NCBI GenBank assembly: GCA_031255285.1 | Contig: JAIRSU010000093.1 | Coordinates: 1 to 35,379 of the forward strand | DNA from: Treponema sp. | GTDB taxonomy: Bacteria; Spirochaetota; Spirochaetia; Treponematales; Breznakiellaceae | DNA length: 35,379 nt | Reading direction: 5' to 3' | Part shown: positions 31,986 to 35,379 of the stretch, one piece after another | How positions within the stretch are numbered: the stretch's first letter is position 1 | Layout: every line of letters starts with the position of its first letter | Made by a program: the position numbers and the translations under genes | Notes under the pieces: model-generated | Seen by the model: the letters and a program-made list of their open reading frames with translations, nothing else | Databases searched by the model: none | Told to the model about the DNA's origin: nothing

Positions 31986-33170
31986 ATGAAACCAATGATT
32001 CGCAATAACATCTGTCTGAACAGTCATGCAGAAGGCTGTGCGGCTGTTGTGAGGCGGCAGATAGCTTATGTTGAGAACAATAACGTTTACGAAAAGCCGC
32101 CGAACGCCGCAAAGCTCGCGCTTGTGCTGGGCTGCTCAACAGGCTATGGGCTGGCAAGCCGCATCGCCTTGGGTTTTGGTTATGGCGCCGCTACGGTAGG
32201 CGTGTCGCTTGAAAAGCCCGCCGCGCCGAATAAAAACGGAACGCCTGGATTTTATAATAATCTCGCCTTTGACTATGAGTGCGCAAAGGTCGGAATTATA
32301 TCAAAGACCTTGAACGGAGACGCTTTCTCTGACGCTGTAAAGGCGCTGACCATTGAAGCCGTCAAAGAAATAGCAGAGAAGCTTGAAAGTTGCACCCAAA
32401 AGATTGATATGGTTGTGTATTCGCTAGCGTCTCCTGTGCGCGTGGACCCTAAATCAGGCGTCATGTACAAATCCGTCATCAAGCCTATCGGAACTGCGTT
32501 CAGCGGAACATCAATTGATATAATGACGGGAAGGCTGTTCACCGCTAATGCGGAACCTGCATCGAAAGAGGAAACCGCCGCTACGGTCAAGGTTATGGGC
32601 GGCGCGGATTGGGAATTATGGATAGACGCACTCCAAAACACAGGTCTTCTCGCGGAGAACGCCAAAACAATCGCCTATACCTATATTGGTCCAGAATCTT
32701 CTTGGGCGATTTATAAAAACGGCACGATAGGACGAGCAAAGGAAGACCTTGAACGCGCGTGTAGAGCTATCAACGCTGGATTCGCAGGTTCAGAGCGCAA
32801 AGCTTACGTCTCGGTCAACAAAGCGCTGGTCACGCGGGCAAGCGCGGTTATCCCAGTTATCCCATTATACGTATCCTGCCTCTTCAAAGTGATGAAAGAA
32901 AAGGGACTGCACGAGGGATGTATCGAACAGGCGGTACGGCTCTTTAGAGAGCGTATCTACTCTGTGGATGGAATCACGCTGACCGACCATGCGGGGCGCA
33001 TCCGCATCGACGATTACGAGATGCGGGAAGATGTACAGAAAGCCGCGGCTGACCTCATGCAGAGCGTAACACAGGAAAATGTCCTGTCCTCAACCGACGT
33101 CTCTGGGTTTAAGCATGATTTTCTGGAGGCTCACGGTTTCGATGTCCAAGGCGTGGATTATGAAGATTAA
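31986..33170 (+). CDS. fabV: Trans-2-enoyl-CoA/ACP reductase (FabV/TER)
   Basis: FabV reduces trans-2-enoyl-ACP or -CoA with NAD(P)H; the Treponema denticola homologue TER is a well-studied crotonyl-CoA reductase. The 394-residue length is right. The NADH fold has GCSTGYGLASR (residues 49-59) and the catalytic Y-x8-K motif is Tyr243/Lys252 (IYKNGTIGRAK), as in TER/FabV. The C-terminal HGFDVQGVDYED is typical. Between fabZ and accB it most likely completes fatty-acid elongation, though use in butyryl-CoA fermentation is possible. The ribosome-binding site is weak, and expression may depend on coupling with fabZ. Confidence 0.95.
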   Translation: MKPMIRNNICLNSHAEGCAAVVRRQIAYVENNNVYEKPPNAAKLALVLGCSTGYGLASRIALGFGYGAATVGVSLEKPAAPNKNGTPGFYNNLAFDYECAKVGIISKTLNGDAFSDAVKALTIEAVKEIAEKLESCTQKIDMVVYSLASPVRVDPKSGVMYKSVIKPIGTAFSGTSIDIMTGRLFTANAEPASKEETAATVKVMGGADWELWIDALQNTGLLAENAKTIAYTYIGPESSWAIYKNGTIGRAKEDLERACRAINAGFAGSERKAYVSVNKALVTRASAVIPVIPLYVSCLFKVMKEKGLHEGCIEQAVRLFRERIYSVDGITLTDHAGRIRIDDYEMREDVQKAAADLMQSVTQENVLSSTDVSGFKHDFLEAHGFDVQGVDYED

Positions 33171-33236
33171 GAGTCGAGAATTGAGAATAGGGGAGCAGAG
33201 GGATTCAGCGTCGATTTTCCCCAAAAAAGGAGAACT

Positions 33237-33680
33237 ATGGACAATAATTTTATTCTATCATTAATAGACAAATTTAACGCAGGCGTACTGACTGAATTAA
33301 AGTTCAGCGACGGCGTCAACCGCCTGTTCCTGCGGAAGAGCGGGGGCGAGGTTTCACAAGCTGAACAGGACAATTCGTGCACTCAAACAGCCAATGCAGT
33401 CTTAGAACCTGTACGCACCGCTGAAATAGACGCCGCGCACGGCGAATCGGTCATCAGTCCTATCATAGCGACTTTTTATTCATCGCCTAGCCCTGACGCG
33501 CCGCCTTTCGTCGTCCCTGGTTCAAAGGTTAAAGCGGGAGAAACGCTCTGTATTCTGGAAGCTATGAAGATGATGAACAAACTGGAGGCTGAATTTGATA
33601 TGGAGATCCTCTCGGTAGAGGTGAAAAACGGCGATTTGGTTGAATTCAATCAGGTTCTGTTCAAAGTTAGAGCCATTTAA
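33237..33680 (+). CDS. accB: Biotin carboxyl carrier protein of acetyl-CoA carboxylase (AccB)
   Basis: AccB carries the biotin that moves CO2 from biotin carboxylase to the carboxyltransferase to form malonyl-CoA. The 147-residue protein has an N-terminal helix, a linker at about residues 38-75, and a biotinyl domain with the motif EAMKMMN, Lys111 being the biotin site. The family's thumb block is seen as ATFYSSPSPDAPPFV. A strong AAAAGGAG precedes the ATG. It lies 32-44 bases before accC. Confidence 0.95.
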   Translation: MDNNFILSLIDKFNAGVLTELKFSDGVNRLFLRKSGGEVSQAEQDNSCTQTANAVLEPVRTAEIDAAHGESVISPIIATFYSSPSPDAPPFVVPGSKVKAGETLCILEAMKMMNKLEAEFDMEILSVEVKNGDLVEFNQVLFKVRAI

Positions 33681-33724
33681 ACGGATGAGTCAACGGCGAT
33701 ACATTTTGGGAATTGGGAAAAGGT

Positions 33725-35053
33725 ATGAAACAGGTTTCAAAGATACTCGTAGCCAATCGAGGGGAGATTGCGGTCCGCATCATCAGGACTTGCCGTGAAA
33801 TGGGCGTCCAAACCGTTGCGGTCTACTCAACTGCGGATAGGGATGGTCTCCACGTCCGTATGGCCGACGAGGCGGTTTGTATCGGTCCGCCGCAGCCGAA
33901 AGACAGTTACCTGGCGCAGAGAAATCTGCTGACGGCCGCTGTAAAAACGAACTGTGACGCAATCCATCCCGGGGTGGGCTTTTTATCGGAAAACGCGGGA
34001 TTCGCCCGTTCCGTCCGAGAGCAGGGGCTTTACTTTATCGGACCTTCGCCAGAGGTGATAGACCTCCTGGGCGACAAGGTGCGGGCGCGGGAAACCGCTC
34101 AAGAGTTTGGCTTGCCTGTAACCCCCGGAACCAAAACCGCGGTAGGAGATGCGGATGATGTGGAGAAAATCGTTACGGATTTGGGACTTCCAGTGATTAT
34201 TAAAGCCGCGGCTGGCGGCGGAGGCAAGGGTATGCGCATCGTCCGTAAAGCATCGGAACTCATGGAAAATCTCGCGGTCGCACGCAGGGAAGCGGAAGCG
34301 AATTTCAGCGACGGCCGCGTTTTCATCGAGCGTTTCATCGAAGACCCGCGTCATGTAGAACTTCAACTGCTCTCTGACGATAAAACCACGCTCGTTTTGG
34401 GTGAAAGAGACTGCTCGGTTCAACGGAATCATCAAAAACTCATTGAGGAAAGTCCTTCGAACGGAGTTACAGACTTTATGCGCGGCGTTATGGAGCAAGG
34501 CGCAGTCAGAATGTTTCGCGAATTGGGCTACCGCGGCGCGGGTACTATAGAATTCCTCGTTGAAGGGGATAAATTCTACTTCATGGAAGTGAACGCTCGT
34601 ATACAGGTGGAGCATCCGGTAAGCGAATTTGTATCCGGTGTAGATATCGTCAGACAGCAGATCTTAGCGTGCACGGAAGGCGAGATGGAAATCGACTCGG
34701 TTTCCTTGAAAGGTTGGGCTATTGAATGTCGAATCAACGCTCTGGGTCCGGGCAGGGTAACGGCTTTGCGCGTTCCAGGCGGTCCTGGCGTACGCTTCGA
34801 TGCCTTTTTATACGAAACTTGCACGGTCCCGCCCTATTACGACGCCATGGTCGGCAAACTTATCGTCCATGCGCCAAACCGCCGCCAGGCGGTCGCCAAA
34901 ATGGAACGTTCTCTCGGCGAGCTAGTTATCGAAGGTATTAAAACTAATCAAGCCGAACAACTCCGTATCATCAAAAATGACGTATTTCGTTCAGGCGACT
35001 TCGGCGTTTCATTCATCAAGCAATTCGAAAATAAGGTATCAAACAACTTTTAA
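33725..35053 (+). CDS. accC: Biotin carboxylase subunit of acetyl-CoA carboxylase (AccC)
   Basis: AccC carboxylates biotin on AccB using ATP and bicarbonate. The 442-residue ATP-grasp protein has KILVANRGEIAVRIIRT at the start, the glycine-rich loop AAAGGGGKGMRIV, and EVNARIQVEHPVSE in the active site. The frame starts at a TTG (33713), but the ATG at 33725 fits the family start and has a GGGAA-type site upstream. The carboxyltransferase genes accA and accD are not visible, so they should lie elsewhere. Last gene of the fab-acc operon. Confidence 0.95.
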   Translation: MKQVSKILVANRGEIAVRIIRTCREMGVQTVAVYSTADRDGLHVRMADEAVCIGPPQPKDSYLAQRNLLTAAVKTNCDAIHPGVGFLSENAGFARSVREQGLYFIGPSPEVIDLLGDKVRARETAQEFGLPVTPGTKTAVGDADDVEKIVTDLGLPVIIKAAAGGGGKGMRIVRKASELMENLAVARREAEANFSDGRVFIERFIEDPRHVELQLLSDDKTTLVLGERDCSVQRNHQKLIEESPSNGVTDFMRGVMEQGAVRMFRELGYRGAGTIEFLVEGDKFYFMEVNARIQVEHPVSEFVSGVDIVRQQILACTEGEMEIDSVSLKGWAIECRINALGPGRVTALRVPGGPGVRFDAFLYETCTVPPYYDAMVGKLIVHAPNRRQAVAKMERSLGELVIEGIKTNQAEQLRIIKNDVFRSGDFGVSFIKQFENKVSNNF

Positions 35054-35091
35054 GATAATCTTCTTGCTTTGCAGCGGTTGATTCTGCAAAC

Positions 35092-35182
35092 AGCACAAAA
35101 AGCCTCGTTCTTTAAGGTGGGGCATTAAACCCCAAAGGATATAGCACAAAAAACTGAAAATTGCGGGTCAAGTTTAACCCGC
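35092..35182 (+). other. Two repeat-plus-hairpin modules after accC
   Basis: AGCACAAAAA occurs at 35092-35101 and again at 35143-35152, 51 bases apart. Each is followed by a GC-stemmed hairpin with an A/T loop: TGGGG-cattaaa-CCCCA (35118-35134) and GCGGGT-caagttta-ACCCGC (35163-35182). Neither is followed by a T-run, so they are not simple terminators. They may belong to a structured RNA or be a decayed repeat. Confidence 0.45.
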
Positions 35183-35264
35183 GGGCTAGGAGTGCCATAG
35201 CGGGACGCTCAAGGATGAGATAAACACCGTAGACATGAATATTTAAAAAGCTTGCAAAAACGTA

Positions 35265-35293
35265 TTGACACAGCGCTATGAAACATATATAGT
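35265..35293 (+). promoter_or_regulatory. Predicted promoter of the gene at 35301, leaderless geometry
   Basis: Consensus TTGACA (35265-35270), 17 bp, TATAGT (35288-35293), 7 bases (ACTTCTC), ATG at 35301. Confidence 0.6.
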
Positions 35294-35300
35294 ACTTCTC

Positions 35301-35379
35301 ATGTTTTCACTTCATAGCGACATACGATACTCCTCCCGAGCCGATGGGGACCCGTCCATGCTTTCAAGCGTGAGCGGGT
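35301..35379 (+). CDS. Start of an unidentified gene, cut by the window edge
   Basis: Twenty-six codons are open to the end of the window (MFSLHSDIRYSSRADGDPS...). The start is supported by the promoter 7 bases upstream, not by a Shine-Dalgarno, which is absent. The stretch is too short to assign a family. Confidence 0.45.
   Translation, partial: MFSLHSDIRYSSRADGDPSMLSSVSG

Noticed and set aside
33983-34615. 210-codon open frame antisense to accC
   Set aside because: It lies wholly inside accC in another frame, shows no family motif and no ribosome-binding site. Long antisense frames are common opposite such genes.

Overview
The window looks like chromosomal DNA from a spirochaete of the genus Treponema, probably a host-associated (gut or symbiotic) lineage. 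The grounds are protein similarity from memory: the trans-2-enoyl-CoA reductase (FabV/TER) type, two outer-membrane-type proteins, spirochaetal lipoproteins, and a treponemal-style N-acetylglutamate synthase that survives only as a pseudogene. No database search was possible. Most of the sequence is ordinary housekeeping DNA. Four gaps hold decaying genes or transposase scraps, which suggests ongoing genome reduction.

Layout. 1-511: 5' part of an immunity-protein-like gene on the minus strand, with 23-bp tandem repeats in its leader. 512-5069: mnmG, then two secreted outer-membrane-like proteins. 5070-5880: decayed DNA with a REP-associated transposase (RAYT) scrap and a broken gene. 5881-8281 (minus): serine biosynthesis operon serC-serA behind a perfect palindrome that matches the Rex redox-repressor operator. 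8509-12696: a secreted protein, an M18 aminopeptidase and an SH3-domain lipoprotein. 12926-18011: small membrane protein, miaB, LapA-domain protein, SPOR-domain protein and the hslVU protease. 18253-18769: argA pseudogene. 18985-22627 (minus): M48 metalloprotease with an SH3 protein, tatD, an ADP-ribosylglycohydrolase and a hot-dog thioesterase. 22717-26232: an lptB-like ABC ATPase with an unusual N-terminal extension, and leuS. 26233-26767: RAYT remnant and 21-bp tandem repeats. 26768-30486: a GH18 glycosidase with a G11 tract just after its signal peptide, and an aconitase-family hydratase. 30487-31554: decayed DNA plus an odd ORF. 31555-35053: fatty-acid operon fabZ-fabV-accB-accC. The window ends at the start of another gene at 35301.

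How genes work together. SerC and SerA carry out two steps of serine synthesis, and SerA is NAD-linked, so an NADH-sensing operator is plausible. FabZ, FabV, AccB and AccC cover malonyl-CoA supply, dehydration and enoyl reduction in type II fatty-acid synthesis. HslV and HslU form one protease. The SH3 and M48 genes overlap and probably act together in the periplasm.

The main unexplained signal is in the promoters. At about ten places a sigma70-like -35/-10 pair is followed after only 6-8 bases by the start codon, with no Shine-Dalgarno sequence, which predicts leaderless mRNAs. Other genes in the same window have normal leaders with clear Shine-Dalgarno sites, so two initiation modes seem to coexist. 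I saw no tRNA, rRNA, CRISPR array, complete insertion sequence or prophage.
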